DNA of 32,525 nt from contig JAADGC010000130.1 in NCBI GenBank assembly GCA_013152585.1, positions 1 to 32,525 of the forward strand, read 5' to 3'. This stretch comes from Chloroflexota bacterium. Lineage in GTDB: Bacteria > Chloroflexota > Anaerolineae > J102. Below the pieces are notes generated by a model. It was not told the DNA's origin. It saw only the letters and a program-made list of their open reading frames with translations, and made no database searches. The translations under genes were made by a program, and so were the position numbers. The first letter of the stretch is position 1. Every line of letters begins with the position of its first letter. Of the stretch, positions 1 to 8,477 are shown in pieces.

Positions 1-40
1 TTTTTGCCCCAACAGAGCGTTTTTGGCCACCTCCCGGAGG
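1..40. repeat. Copy of palindromic intergenic repeat
   Basis: The 16-mer GGCCACCTCCCGGAGG at 25-40 recurs at 511-526, and its reverse complement is at 465-480. The preceding stretch of T-rich sequence and AGCGTTTTT also matches the reverse complement of 481-505 with only a few differences. The core ACCTCCCGGAGGT is itself a palindrome around one central base. It is a dispersed intergenic repeat; no coding role is visible. Confidence 0.7.
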
Positions 41-236
41 TCTGAATGACGACCCCACGAAATCCGAAAAACCGCCCCGCCGATTGAAATCGGGCTTTTT
101 AGGCGCTTCGCGCCGGAGGTCGGCCTCCGCCGACCGATCTTGTTGACAGTGGAGGCCTGTTGCAGCGATAGGCGCTGTCCTTGCAGGAAGGCAAACGGCG
201 GAACGCCCTTTAGCCCCGAACCTGATCGCCGCTGCC

Positions 237-412
237 TGTCATTCTGAACGGGTTTTTCAGCCAACACACATCAGAGAGACAAGCACCTTGACGCCGAAAC
301 GGCCATCACGAAGCCGATTCCAGCGAAGAATCTCGCCCCTCGTGGGCAGCGAGACCCTTCACTGGCGTTTCGTGTTCATGTGCGTTGCGGGCTCAACCCG
401 TTCAGGGTGACA
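237..412. repeat. Imperfect palindromic intergenic element
   Basis: The left end TGTCATTCTGAACGGG (237-252) is complementary to the right end CCCGTTCAGGGTGACA (397-412) at 14 of 16 positions. An inner pair, GAAGAATCTCGC and GCGAGACCCTTC, matches at 10 of 12. This resembles the widespread bacterial intergenic repeats with TGTCATTCTGA ends and a GAAGAATCTC core. No convincing gene lies in 1-645, and this element and its neighbours account for much of that stretch. Confidence 0.6.
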
Positions 413-464
413 CTCAGGGGAACACAATATCTGTTCAACCGCATCTCAAGGGATCTCGCAGTGC

Positions 465-526
465 CCTCCGGGAGGTGGCCAAAAACGCTTTGTTTAGGCA
501 AAAATATCCCGGCCACCTCCCGGAGG
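465..526. repeat. Inverted-repeat element with 16-bp arms
   Basis: CCTCCGGGAGGTGGCC at 465-480 and GGCCACCTCCCGGAGG at 511-526 are exact reverse complements separated by 30 bases, so the RNA or DNA strand can form a long hairpin. The same arm occurs at 25-40. A related hairpin sits between rplK and rplA near 30407-30470. It is probably a non-autonomous repeat family of this genome. Confidence 0.75.
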
Positions 527-645
527 TCTGAATGACGCCCCCCACGAATGTCAAGTCCCTGCGGGGACTGCACACAGGGAATATCCAGAGCAACCCTGCC
601 ACTTTTGGGGGATGCACCCATGCCCGACTCTGTCCGGCGCCTTGC

Positions 646-674
646 TTGACCCGTATTCCCCAAAGATTTATCAT
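646..674 (+). promoter_or_regulatory. Probable sigma-70 promoter of the PIG-L gene
   Basis: TTGACC (646-651) and TATCAT (669-674) are 17 bases apart. Transcription would start near 681. That places the upstream in-frame ATG at 673 before the RNA start and favours translation from the ATG at 730. Confidence 0.5.
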
Positions 675-729
675 GGAAGCAGACCGACGCCATTTTCTGC
701 CCGGCGGCTATTCAACTCGCCTGTGTCCC

Positions 730-1581
730 ATGCGTTTTCATTCCCCTACCGCCCACATCTTCGTCCCCGATAGCCTCGAACCCCAGGCCGCCCTCGCCCG
801 TAGCACGCACATGGGCATCGGCGCCCATCAGGATGACCTGGAGATCATGGCCATCGACGGTATTCTCCGCTGCTTCGGCCGCAGCGATCACTGGTTCACA
901 GGCGTAGTCGTCACCGATGGCCGCGGCTCGCCCCGCACCGGCATCTATGCCGACACCAGTGACGAACAAATGCGCCACATCCGCATCCAGGAGCAGAAAA
1001 AAGCTGCCATTATCGGCGAATACGCGGCGCAGGTGTTTCTCGACTACCCCAGCGCCGCCGTGAAAACGGCCGGAAACCAGGCACCTGTCGCTGACCTGGC
1101 CCACCTGTTCAGCCTGGCCCGACCGCAAATCGTCTACACCCACAATCTCGCCGACAAGCACGAGCACCACGTGGCCGTCGCCCTCAAGGTGATCGCAGCA
1201 CTTCGCAGTCTTCCCGCGGGCGCCCGGCCCCAACACCTGTACGGTTGCGAAGTCTGGCGGGATTTGGATTGGCTGGTCGATAGCGACAAAGTCGCCTTTG
1301 ACGTCTCTTCCGCCGAAAACCTGCAAAAGGCGCTGGTGGGCGTGTTCGACTCCCAGATCAGCGGCGGCAAACGCTATGATCTGGCCACCATGGGCCGCCG
1401 CCGCGCCCATGCCACCTATCATGCCTCCCATGCCACCGACGCAAGCACGGGCATGGTCTTTGCCATGGACCTGACGCCATTGATCGAAGACGACGGCCTG
1501 GACATCGCCAGCTACGTGCAGGCACACATCGATCGTTTTGCGGCTGATGTGCAGGCCCGTATTGCCCAGATGCAATCGTAG
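730..1581 (+). CDS. PIG-L (LmbE-like) family deacetylase
   Basis: The 283-residue product belongs to the PIG-L/LmbE family of zinc-dependent amidases, which remove acetyl groups from amino sugars (for example in bacillithiol or mycothiol synthesis and GPI anchors). The signature AHQDDLE is at about residues 32-38 (a variant of AHPDDE), and a His-rich metal-binding segment HNLADKHEHH is near 138-147. The conserved IGAHQDDLEIMA context fits a cytoplasmic enzyme, and no signal peptide is visible. The frame is open upstream to 532, with ATGs at 673 and 730; 730 is chosen because a promoter at 646-674 overlaps the earlier one. The substrate cannot be deduced. It is followed after 74 bases by a hydrolase gene on the same strand, possibly co-transcribed. 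Confidence 0.85.
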   Translation: MRFHSPTAHIFVPDSLEPQAALARSTHMGIGAHQDDLEIMAIDGILRCFGRSDHWFTGVVVTDGRGSPRTGIYADTSDEQMRHIRIQEQKKAAIIGEYAAQVFLDYPSAAVKTAGNQAPVADLAHLFSLARPQIVYTHNLADKHEHHVAVALKVIAALRSLPAGARPQHLYGCEVWRDLDWLVDSDKVAFDVSSAENLQKALVGVFDSQISGGKRYDLATMGRRRAHATYHASHATDASTGMVFAMDLTPLIEDDGLDIASYVQAHIDRFAADVQARIAQMQS

Positions 1582-1655
1582 CACTTGAGCCTGCGAATCT
1601 ATTCCTCCGCCCCTCGGCGTAAAAATACTCTGCCAGCTCTCTTTACGAGGTAACC

Positions 1656-2582
1656 ATGAAAAAGAAACTAATGCTTGTCTTACTTGCCCTCGTCATTATT
1701 TTCGCTGTGCTGCCGGTGGTTCGGAATACCGAAAAGCTCGAAATCACGGATGAAGTCCGCGCTCAGGCGCCCGGCAGTTTTGTGCAAACCCCCATGGGCG
1801 TGGTGCATTACGAGCTGACCGGCCCCCAGGACGGCCAAACCGTGGTGCTCGTCCACGGCGGCACCGTGCCCTATTATCTCTGGGACCCCACCTTCGCGGC
1901 ACTCAAAGAGGCTGGTTTTCGCGTCTTGCGCTACGATTTATTTGGCCGCGGCTATTCCGACAGGCCCGACGCCGTCTACAGCAACGCCTTTTTCGAGCAG
2001 CAACTACTCGACCTGCTGCAAGCGCTGGATATTGCCGGCCCCGTCGATCTGGTGGGCGTATCCATGGCCGGCCCCATCGTCGCCGGATTTACCGACCACC
2101 ATCCACAACTCGTGCGCCGGGTCGTCATTAGCGATCCCTTCTTCGAGCAGATGAACATCCCCTTGCTGGGCATTCCCGGCGTCGGCGACTATATCATGAC
2201 AGTGTACCTGGAGCCGGCCCTGCCGAAAATGCAGTTGGACGACTTCTACCGACCAGAGCTCTTCCCCGACTGGCCCGAGCGCTACCGTTTTCAGTTGCAA
2301 TACAAAGGGTTCCGGCGGGCGCTGCTCTCGACCCTGCTCAACTTCGCCAACGAAGACAAGCTCCCCCTGTTCCAGGCTCTGAATAAACTCGACAAGCCGG
2401 TACTGCTGATATGGGGCGAAGAAGATAAGACCGTGCCCTACGAGACGCACACGCGCATCACGCAGGTACTGGATGCCGAATTTTTCCCTGTGCCCGAGGC
2501 CGGGCATCTGCCCCACCTGGAACAGGCCGAGATCGTTAATCCCAAGATCGTCTCCTTCTTGCTGGAAAAAGACACGCCATAA
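1656..2582 (+). CDS. Membrane-anchored alpha/beta hydrolase
   Basis: This 308-residue alpha/beta-hydrolase-fold protein has an N-terminal hydrophobic segment after KKK (residues 5-22), a signal anchor or uncleaved signal placing the catalytic domain outside the membrane. The oxyanion segment VHGGT is near residue 66. The nucleophile elbow is GVSMAG with Ser136. An acid is likely in LLIWGEEDKTVP, and the catalytic His is in AGHLPHLE near the C-terminus. The elbow reads G-x-S-x-A rather than the usual G-x-S-x-G. A good ribosome-binding site (ACGAGGTAACC) precedes the ATG. The family covers esterases, haloperoxidase-like and C-C bond hydrolases, so the substrate is unknown. It lies 98 bases upstream of the deiodinase-like selenoprotein and may share its transcript. 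Confidence 0.85.
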   Translation: MKKKLMLVLLALVIIFAVLPVVRNTEKLEITDEVRAQAPGSFVQTPMGVVHYELTGPQDGQTVVLVHGGTVPYYLWDPTFAALKEAGFRVLRYDLFGRGYSDRPDAVYSNAFFEQQLLDLLQALDIAGPVDLVGVSMAGPIVAGFTDHHPQLVRRVVISDPFFEQMNIPLLGIPGVGDYIMTVYLEPALPKMQLDDFYRPELFPDWPERYRFQLQYKGFRRALLSTLLNFANEDKLPLFQALNKLDKPVLLIWGEEDKTVPYETHTRITQVLDAEFFPVPEAGHLPHLEQAEIVNPKIVSFLLEKDTP

Positions 2583-2680
2583 GCTGACTTCGTGAGCCGT
2601 TCTCACCGCACGAAGTGCGAAAATCGCTCGCCAGGGCATCAAACTATCACTATCCACACTCCTTCCGGAACGAGAACCCT

Positions 2681-3301
2681 ATGCTCACATTTTTACAACG
2701 CACGCTCAGCTATCGCGGCCGCGAAAAGGCCTGGCAACAAAAATTCAATCCGCTGGCCCCCAAAGCCGACGATATGGCCCCTGACTTTGCATTAGCGGAG
2801 GTGGGCAGCGAGCGCATGTGGCGCTTGTCCGATTTTCGCGGCCAAAAGCCCGTCGTGCTGATCTTCGGTAGTTTTACCTGAACGGTGTTTGCCACTGCGG
2901 CCGGGAGCCTGCAGAAAATCGTCGATCAGTATCAAGATCAGGTGCTGTTCATCAACATTTACATTCGCGAAGCCCATGCCCGCGATGCCTGGTGGCTGGG
3001 CGAAGGGGTCCTGGGCCGAATCGTACGCACACTTTTTCCCCGCGCGGCCTACGACGTGGACGACCCCCGCGATGCCACCGAACGCCATGATGTGGCCTCG
3101 CAATGCCGGCTGGCGCTGAATCTCAACATGCTCATGCTGGTGGACGACGAAGACGACTCGGTGAACAAGGCCTACGCCGCCCATCCCACCCGCTTCTACT
3201 TCATCGACAGCGATGGCCGGGTGATTTATGCCGGAGGTGTGGGCCCGTTTGGCTTGCGGCCCTGGGAATTGAAAAAGGCGATTGCGAATTACCTGGGCTG
3301 A
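2681..3301 (+). CDS. Deiodinase-like thioredoxin-fold selenoprotein (in-frame TGA)
   Basis: Two open segments in the same frame, separated by a single TGA at 2879-2881, together make one 206-residue protein of the iodothyronine deiodinase family if TGA is read as selenocysteine (residue 67). The active-site context is VVLIFGSFT-U-TVF, against NFGSCT-U-PPF in animal deiodinases. Downstream, INIYIREAHARDAW matches the deiodinase IYIEEAHxSDGW block with its Glu and His, and the C-terminal RFYFIDSDGRVIYAGGVGPF matches the block ending KGKSGPW. The homology continues uninterrupted across the TGA with no frameshift, which argues for recoding rather than two genes. The ATG at 2681 follows a weak GGAACGAG. 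In bacteria the role is unknown: a thiol/selenol redox enzyme or reductive dehalogenase is plausible. The alternative is a nonsense-mutated pseudogene. Confidence 0.85.
2879..2914 (+). promoter_or_regulatory. Candidate bacterial SECIS element
   Basis: After the TGA at 2879-2881, CTGCGG (2895-2900) can pair with CTGCAG (2909-2914) through six pairs including one G-U, closing an 8-base G-rich loop (2901-2908). The loop starts 20 bases after the TGA, within the spacing seen for bacterial SECIS elements that bind SelB. This is a hand-drawn fold; no energy was calculated. Confidence 0.45.
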
Positions 3302-3458
3302 GCCTAATTAAATAAGATGAGGTCTTGCGGCCCGCCCCCGCCGGGGGATAAAGTCTCCCGGCGCCACAACTGCGCCCCGTGAACGGGGCTTGGCAGAAGA
3401 AATCTCTCGCAGAGCATGTCCTCTCGGTTCTGGCCATGCCAGGTTAGGGGAACCGGGA

Positions 3459-3498
3459 CAAACAAAAAAGCGCAAGCGGTATGACCCACTTGCGCTTT
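3459..3498 (-). terminator. Rho-independent terminator of ppdK
   Basis: AAAGCGCAAG (3467-3476) and CTTGCGCTTT (3489-3498) are perfect 10-base complements. Read on the minus strand, the hairpin is followed by a run of Ts. It lies 20 bases beyond the ppdK stop codon. Confidence 0.9.
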
Positions 3499-3517
3499 GC
3501 AGGAGGAGAAAGTCAAA

Positions 3518-6247
3518 TCAGGCAGTTTTGTCGCGCAGGGCGGCCTGCGCGGCTGCCAGGCGGGCGACGGGCACGCGGAAAGGCGAACAACTGACGTAAT
3601 TGAGATTCAGACCATGGCAGATCTCAATCGATTTGGGATCGCCGCCGTGTTCACCGCAAATACCCACTTCCAGTCCCGGGTGAGTCTGGCGACCGAGTTC
3701 CACGGCGATGCCCATGAGCTTGGCGACGCCATTTTTGTCCAGGGTAGCAAAGGGATTATCGGGCAAGATGCCTTGCTGGATGTAGTCCATGAGGAAGCCT
3801 TTCTCAGCGTCATCGCGGCTGATGCCGAAGGTGGTCTGGGTAAGGTCGTTGGTGCCAAAGGAGAAGAACTGGACATAGCCGGCGATTTCATCGGCGGTCA
3901 GGGCGGCTCGCGGAATCTCGATCATGGTGCCGAATTTGTAGTCAATCTCCACGCCCTTCTCTCTCATCACCTGTTTGGCCTCGCTTTCCAGGGCTGCGCC
4001 CTGCACTTTGAGCTCGTTGACATGGCATGTCAGCGGAATCATGACCTCGGGATAGACATCGACACCGGCTTTGCTGACCTCACAAGCGGCCTCGAAGATA
4101 GCGCGCACCTGCATCTTGGTGAGTTCGGGCATGAGGATGCCGAGACGCACGCCACGGGTGCCCAACATGGGATTGGACTCGTGAATAGCCTCGACCTGTT
4201 CCAGGATGACCTCTGCTTCCTGAATTTTCTGCAACAATTCGTTCAGAGCGGTCATATTGGGCGCCTGGCTCAATTGCAGTTTGTAGTCGGCCAGTTGTTG
4301 CAGCAGGGTGTCGTGCCCAGGCAGGAATTCGTGCAGGGGTGGGTCGATAAGGCGGATGATGACCGGACAGCCGTCCATTGCCTCGAATAAGCCCTTGAAG
4401 TCGCTGCGCTGATAGGGTAGCAGAGCCGCGATGGCTTCATTTCGCTCTGTCTCCGAATCGGTCATGATCATCTTCTGCACGAAGGGCAGGCGTTCGGTTT
4501 CGAAGAACATGTGCTCGGTACGGCACAGGCCGATGCCCTCGGCGCCGTATATGCGGGCTCGTTGTGCATCCTCGGGATAGTCGGCATTGGCCCACACGCC
4601 CAGGCGACGGAATTCATCGGCCCAGGTGAGCAGTTTCATCAACCAGGGATCGGAAATGTCGGGCACTACGCTCTGAAGCTGTCCGATAAAGACCTCGCCG
4701 GTGGTGCCGTCGATAGACAGCCAATCGCCCTCATGAATGACATGACCCTGCACCTCAGCCGCGCGGGCGCTAAGGTTGATCTGCAAGGCGGCCACGCCCA
4801 CGACGGCGGGCTTGCCAAACTGACGGGCCACCAGGGCCGCATGGCTGGTACGACCCCCGCGGCTGGTGAGAATACCATTGGCGGCCAACATACCATGCAC
4901 ATCATCGGGTTTGGTCTCGGGGCGCACCATAATCACGTCTTTGCCTTCCTTGGACCAGGCCTCGGCGCGGTCGGCGTCGAAGGCCACTACGCCCACTGCC
5001 GCCCCCGGCGAGACGTTGAGCCCCTTGGCTACGAGACGATCTTCGGTCACAGCCTGTGCTTTGGAATCACGAGTGAACTGCGGGTGCAGGAAGAAATCGA
5101 CCTGATCGGGGCTAACGCGCAGGATAGCCTCTTCACGGGAGATCATGCCATCTTCGGCCATATCTACAGCGATGCGCACTGCGGCCTGTGCCGTACGCTT
5201 ACCGTCACGGGTCTGCAACATCCACAGCTTGCCCCGCTCGACCGTGAACTCCATATCCTGCATATTGCGATAATGCTTTTCCAAACGTTCGGCGATCTGC
5301 ACCAGCTCGTTATAAGCCTCAGGCAACTCCTGCTGCATGGCCTCGATGCGTTTGGTGATGCGGCTGCCTGCCACGACATCTTCGCCCTGAGCATTGTCCA
5401 GGTAATCGCCTTCCATCTTGGGTTCACCGGTGGTGGCGTCTCGGGTCATGGCCACGCCCGTGGCACTATCACTGCCCATGTTGCCAAAGACCATGGTAAC
5501 GATGTTGACGGCAGTACCGAGATCGTGGGGGATATGCGCTGCATTGCGGTAATCGATGGCGCGCTTCCCATTCCATGATTTGAACACAGCCTCGGTAGCG
5601 AGCTGAAGTTGTTCGTAGGCGTCTTCGGGGAAATCGCGACCGGTATGTTTTTTGAATATTGCCTTAAATTCTTTGCTGATGGCTTGCCAGTCTTCGGCGG
5701 TGAGATTGGCATCGGAATCGACGCCGCGTTTCTGACGATATGCCGCGAGCACTTCTTCGAAGAGCTCATCCGGCACATTCATGACCACCGAGCCAAACAT
5801 TTGGATCAGGCGGCGATAGGAATCGTAGACGAAGCGCGGGTCCTGGGTGAGAGCAATCATCCCCTGCACAGTCTCCTGATTGAGACCGATGTTGAGGACG
5901 GTGTCCATCATGCCCGGCATGGAGAATTTGGCGCCCGAGCGGCACGAGACCAGCAGCGGGTTTTGAGGATCACCCAATTTCTTACCCGCTTTTTCTTCTA
6001 CGTCTTTCAGTGCTATCAGTGCCTGCTCCCACATGCCTGCGGGGAATTGTTCGCCGGCGGCGAGATAGGCGTTACAGGCCTCGGTGGTAATGGTAAAGCC
6101 AGGGGGCACAGGCGCCCCGATGCGGGTCATGTCGGCCAGGTTGGCGCCTTTACCACCCAAAAGGGCGCGAACACCGTCCCAATTGCCACCAACATACTGT
6201 TCGGCTTGTTCAACTTCATCAAACAGGTAAACCCATTTTTCAGACAT
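3518..6247 (-). CDS. ppdK: Pyruvate, phosphate dikinase
   Basis: This 909-residue enzyme has the full length expected for PPDK. It interconverts pyruvate + ATP + Pi and PEP + AMP + PPi. The N-terminal ATP-grasp domain begins with LLGGKGANLADM. The swivelling phosphohistidine domain carries GGRTSHAALVAR near residue 467, whose His is phosphorylated. The C-terminal PEP/pyruvate barrel has CRTEHMFFE, GTNDLTQTTFGISRDD and the closing EVGICGEHGGDP motif. The start is supported by AGGAGA upstream of ATG. It is a single-gene unit ending at its own terminator. In this genome it could supply PEP for gluconeogenesis and for the DAHP synthases next door. Confidence 0.98.
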   Translation of the reverse strand: MSEKWVYLFDEVEQAEQYVGGNWDGVRALLGGKGANLADMTRIGAPVPPGFTITTEACNAYLAAGEQFPAGMWEQALIALKDVEEKAGKKLGDPQNPLLVSCRSGAKFSMPGMMDTVLNIGLNQETVQGMIALTQDPRFVYDSYRRLIQMFGSVVMNVPDELFEEVLAAYRQKRGVDSDANLTAEDWQAISKEFKAIFKKHTGRDFPEDAYEQLQLATEAVFKSWNGKRAIDYRNAAHIPHDLGTAVNIVTMVFGNMGSDSATGVAMTRDATTGEPKMEGDYLDNAQGEDVVAGSRITKRIEAMQQELPEAYNELVQIAERLEKHYRNMQDMEFTVERGKLWMLQTRDGKRTAQAAVRIAVDMAEDGMISREEAILRVSPDQVDFFLHPQFTRDSKAQAVTEDRLVAKGLNVSPGAAVGVVAFDADRAEAWSKEGKDVIMVRPETKPDDVHGMLAANGILTSRGGRTSHAALVARQFGKPAVVGVAALQINLSARAAEVQGHVIHEGDWLSIDGTTGEVFIGQLQSVVPDISDPWLMKLLTWADEFRRLGVWANADYPEDAQRARIYGAEGIGLCRTEHMFFETERLPFVQKMIMTDSETERNEAIAALLPYQRSDFKGLFEAMDGCPVIIRLIDPPLHEFLPGHDTLLQQLADYKLQLSQAPNMTALNELLQKIQEAEVILEQVEAIHESNPMLGTRGVRLGILMPELTKMQVRAIFEAACEVSKAGVDVYPEVMIPLTCHVNELKVQGAALESEAKQVMREKGVEIDYKFGTMIEIPRAALTADEIAGYVQFFSFGTNDLTQTTFGISRDDAEKGFLMDYIQQGILPDNPFATLDKNGVAKLMGIAVELGRQTHPGLEVGICGEHGGDPKSIEICHGLNLNYVSCSPFRVPVARLAAAQAALRDKTA

Positions 6248-6312
6248 AATACTTTCTCCTGAATATGTGTCAAGCTGACTGAATTATCAGCGGATCTGAA
6301 TTGGTCATACGC

Positions 6313-6336
6313 ACTAGAAAGACCCCGATATCGGGG
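6313..6336 (-). terminator. Possible terminator downstream of tyrA
   Basis: CCCCGATATCGGGG (6323-6336) is a perfect palindrome followed, on the minus strand, by TCTTTCT. It lies about 200 bases beyond tyrA and just upstream of ppdK, so it may end the aromatic operon. The T-run is interrupted and the loop is very short, so the call is tentative. Confidence 0.4.
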
Positions 6337-6532
6337 CCCACTCCTTTGTGGAAAACTCATGTATTATGAATCAAACCCCGCGTTTTGGCAATGATCGGCA
6401 TCATACAAAGTGATGCTAGCGAGGCTGCGCCTGAGACCGGCAAGATAGTGGGCGCGGATAAATTCTGTATGACCCAGCCAATACGGTCGAGGATTGTTCC
6501 GAAACGCTTATTCCTTTTGCCCTTCAAGCCCT

Positions 6533-7417
6533 CTAGCGCCGCTCATGCCATTGCCGGCGGGCATCGGCGATGATTTCCAACTCCGTGCGCAGCTTTTCTT
6601 CTTCGCCCCGCGCCAACCATTGCTGCCATTGCCCCAGATGCTCCTGAAAATCAGCCAGGGCCGAGAGAACAGCCAGTCGATTGGTAAGCAGAATATCGAG
6701 CAGCATGTTGACGTCGGAGGCAGCAACGCGGCTGCTATCGCGAAAGCCGCTGGCCGCCACATCCCACACAATGGGATCGGTGGCGGCGACATTTCGGGTG
6801 TGGGCCACCAGTGCACAGGCAGCCAAATAGGGCAGATGGCTGATGGCGGCCACCAGTTTGTCGTGGCGAGCCGATTCCAGCACCAATGGCCGGGCCCCGA
6901 TGGTGGCCAGGAGGACATGAACCAGTTCGAGTGTGGATGCGCTGGTGCGGGGGAGGGGGCACAGCACAAAGGTGCAGTCGCGATACAACCCGGCTTCGGC
7001 CGCGGCCAGGCCAGCCTGCTCTTTCCCACACATCGGGTGTCCTCCTATCACCTGCACATGCTCTGGCAAAACGTGCATGGCCCCACAAATTGCCTGCTTG
7101 GTGCTCCCCATATCCAGCAAAATAGCGCCCGGCTGCATGGCCTGCCCCACCCGCGGGATTTGCCGTAAAATGGTGCGCACAGGCGTGGCCATGATCACCA
7201 GATCTGCCGTGGCCACGGCCGCTGTCAGATGCAGAGAGGCGTCATCGACGCAGCCCGCTGCCAGGGCTTGTTCGGCGGCCTGGGGTCGGCGTACGACCCC
7301 GGTCACTTTGCGGCAATGTCCTTTCAGGTCGTAGGCTAACGAGGCGCCCATAAGGCCCAGCCCTACGATGACGATGTGCAATGGAGCCAGGGGGGTATCG
7401 GTAACAGGTGAGATCAT
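6533..7417 (-). CDS. tyrA: Prephenate dehydrogenase
   Basis: This 294-residue NAD(P)-dependent enzyme converts prephenate to 4-hydroxyphenylpyruvate, the committed step to tyrosine. The N-terminal Rossmann motif is IVIVGLGLMGASLA. The substrate-pocket segment GGHPMCGKEQAG matches the HPMxG motif of the family, and a helical dimerisation domain follows. There is no ACT domain and no fused chorismate mutase; the latter is supplied by the separate aroH. The ATG at 7417 gives the family's N-terminus, but no clear ribosome-binding site precedes it. An upstream extension would overlap the DAHP synthase gene, which ends 46 bases away. It is the last gene of the Phe/Tyr operon. Confidence 0.93.
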   Translation of the reverse strand: MISPVTDTPLAPLHIVIVGLGLMGASLAYDLKGHCRKVTGVVRRPQAAEQALAAGCVDDASLHLTAAVATADLVIMATPVRTILRQIPRVGQAMQPGAILLDMGSTKQAICGAMHVLPEHVQVIGGHPMCGKEQAGLAAAEAGLYRDCTFVLCPLPRTSASTLELVHVLLATIGARPLVLESARHDKLVAAISHLPYLAACALVAHTRNVAATDPIVWDVAASGFRDSSRVAASDVNMLLDILLTNRLAVLSALADFQEHLGQWQQWLARGEEEKLRTELEIIADARRQWHERR

Positions 7418-7463
7418 GAGAGAGAATTGCGAAGTGGGAAGTGGGAATGTGGTTGGTCGGGTA

Positions 7464-8477
7464 CTACAGCAGGCGGTGGGCGAGGGGCGCCAATGCCCGC
7501 AGATCGCACATGAGCTCGGCAAAGCGCTGGGGTTTGAGCGATTGCGCCCCATCGGACCAGGCTTCGGCGGGATGGGGATGGACTTCGATCATCAAGCCAT
7601 CGGCGCCGGCGATCAGCCCGGCTTTGGCCACGGCTGCCACCAGATCCCATTTGCCGGTGCCATGGCTGGGGTCAGCAATCACTGGGAGATGAGTGAGCTG
7701 CTTGAGAGCAGGAATGGCGTTAATATCAAAGGTATTGCGCGTAAAGCGGGTGAAGGTGCGGATGCCGCGCTCGCAGAGAATGACATTGTAATTACCGCTG
7801 GCCAGGATATATTCGGCCGCCATCAACAGGTCCTGCAGGGTGCTGCTCATGCCGCGTTTGAGGAAAACCGGGGTGTCGACTTTACCCACGGCCTGCAATA
7901 AGCGATAGTTTTGCATATTGCGGGCTCCTATCTGCAAGATGTCGGTATATTGCGCCACCAGGGGCACTTCATTGGCCCCCAGCACCTCGGTGATGATGGG
8001 CAGGCCGGTCTGTTCCCGAGCCTCGACCAGATACTCCAACCCTTCCTCGCCCAATCCCTGGAAGGAGTAGGGGGAGGAGCGGGGTTTGAACGCCCCCCCG
8101 CGCAGGATGTGCGCCCCTGCTTCTTTGACGGCATGGGCGGTTTCGAGCAGTTGGCTGCGGCTTTCGACCGAACAAGGCCCGGCCATAACCACAAAATGCT
8201 CCCCACCGATCTTCACACCCCTCACATCGATCACGGTGTCGGTAGCTTGGAATTCGCGGCTGGCCACCTTAAAAGGCTGCGATACACGCAGGGCCTGTTC
8301 GACCCCGGCCATGACTTCGAAACTGTTGCGGTTGAGCCGTTGTGTATCGCCTAAAATGCCGATAATGGTGCGAGCTTCGCCGGCGGAAAGATGCACATCT
8401 TGCCCGAGATCGCGGATGCGATGCACAACGCTGTCGACTTCCGCCGAAGTGGCGGAGGGTTTCATGATAATAATCAT
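7464..8477 (-). CDS. aroF: DAHP synthase (second of a tandem pair)
   Basis: This 337-residue 3-deoxy-7-phosphoheptulonate synthase joins PEP and erythrose-4-phosphate, the first step of the shikimate pathway. It is the short type with an N-terminal ferredoxin-like regulatory domain (about residues 1-70, starting MIIIMK), as in Thermotoga-type enzymes. The KDO8P/DAHP synthase barrel follows: [58 protein letters not shown] and [11 protein letters not shown]. All of these active-site blocks are intact. Its ATG overlaps the stop of the preceding paralogue by four bases (8474-8477), indicating translational coupling. Confidence 0.95.
   Translation of the reverse strand: MIIIMKPSATSAEVDSVVHRIRDLGQDVHLSAGEARTIIGILGDTQRLNRNSFEVMAGVEQALRVSQPFKVASREFQATDTVIDVRGVKIGGEHFVVMAGPCSVESRSQLLETAHAVKEAGAHILRGGAFKPRSSPYSFQGLGEEGLEYLVEAREQTGLPIITEVLGANEVPLVAQYTDILQIGARNMQNYRLLQAVGKVDTPVFLKRGMSSTLQDLLMAAEYILASGNYNVILCERGIRTFTRFTRNTFDINAIPALKQLTHLPVIADPSHGTGKWDLVAAVAKAGLIAGADGLMIEVHPHPAEAWSDGAQSLKPQRFAELMCDLRALAPLAHRLL

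Noticed and set aside
376-693. Minus-strand frame of about 105 codons in the left gene-poor region
   Set aside because: It crosses the palindromic repeats, has no recognisable domain or ribosome-binding site, and overlaps the probable PIG-L promoter.
2879-2881. TGA read as Trp through an alternative genetic code
   Set aside because: TGA is used as a normal stop for many genes here, such as aroH and the DAHP synthase with ATGA overlaps, so general reassignment is excluded.
3497-5578. Two long plus-strand frames opposite ppdK
   Set aside because: They mirror ppdK codons, have no ribosome-binding sites and resemble no protein family.
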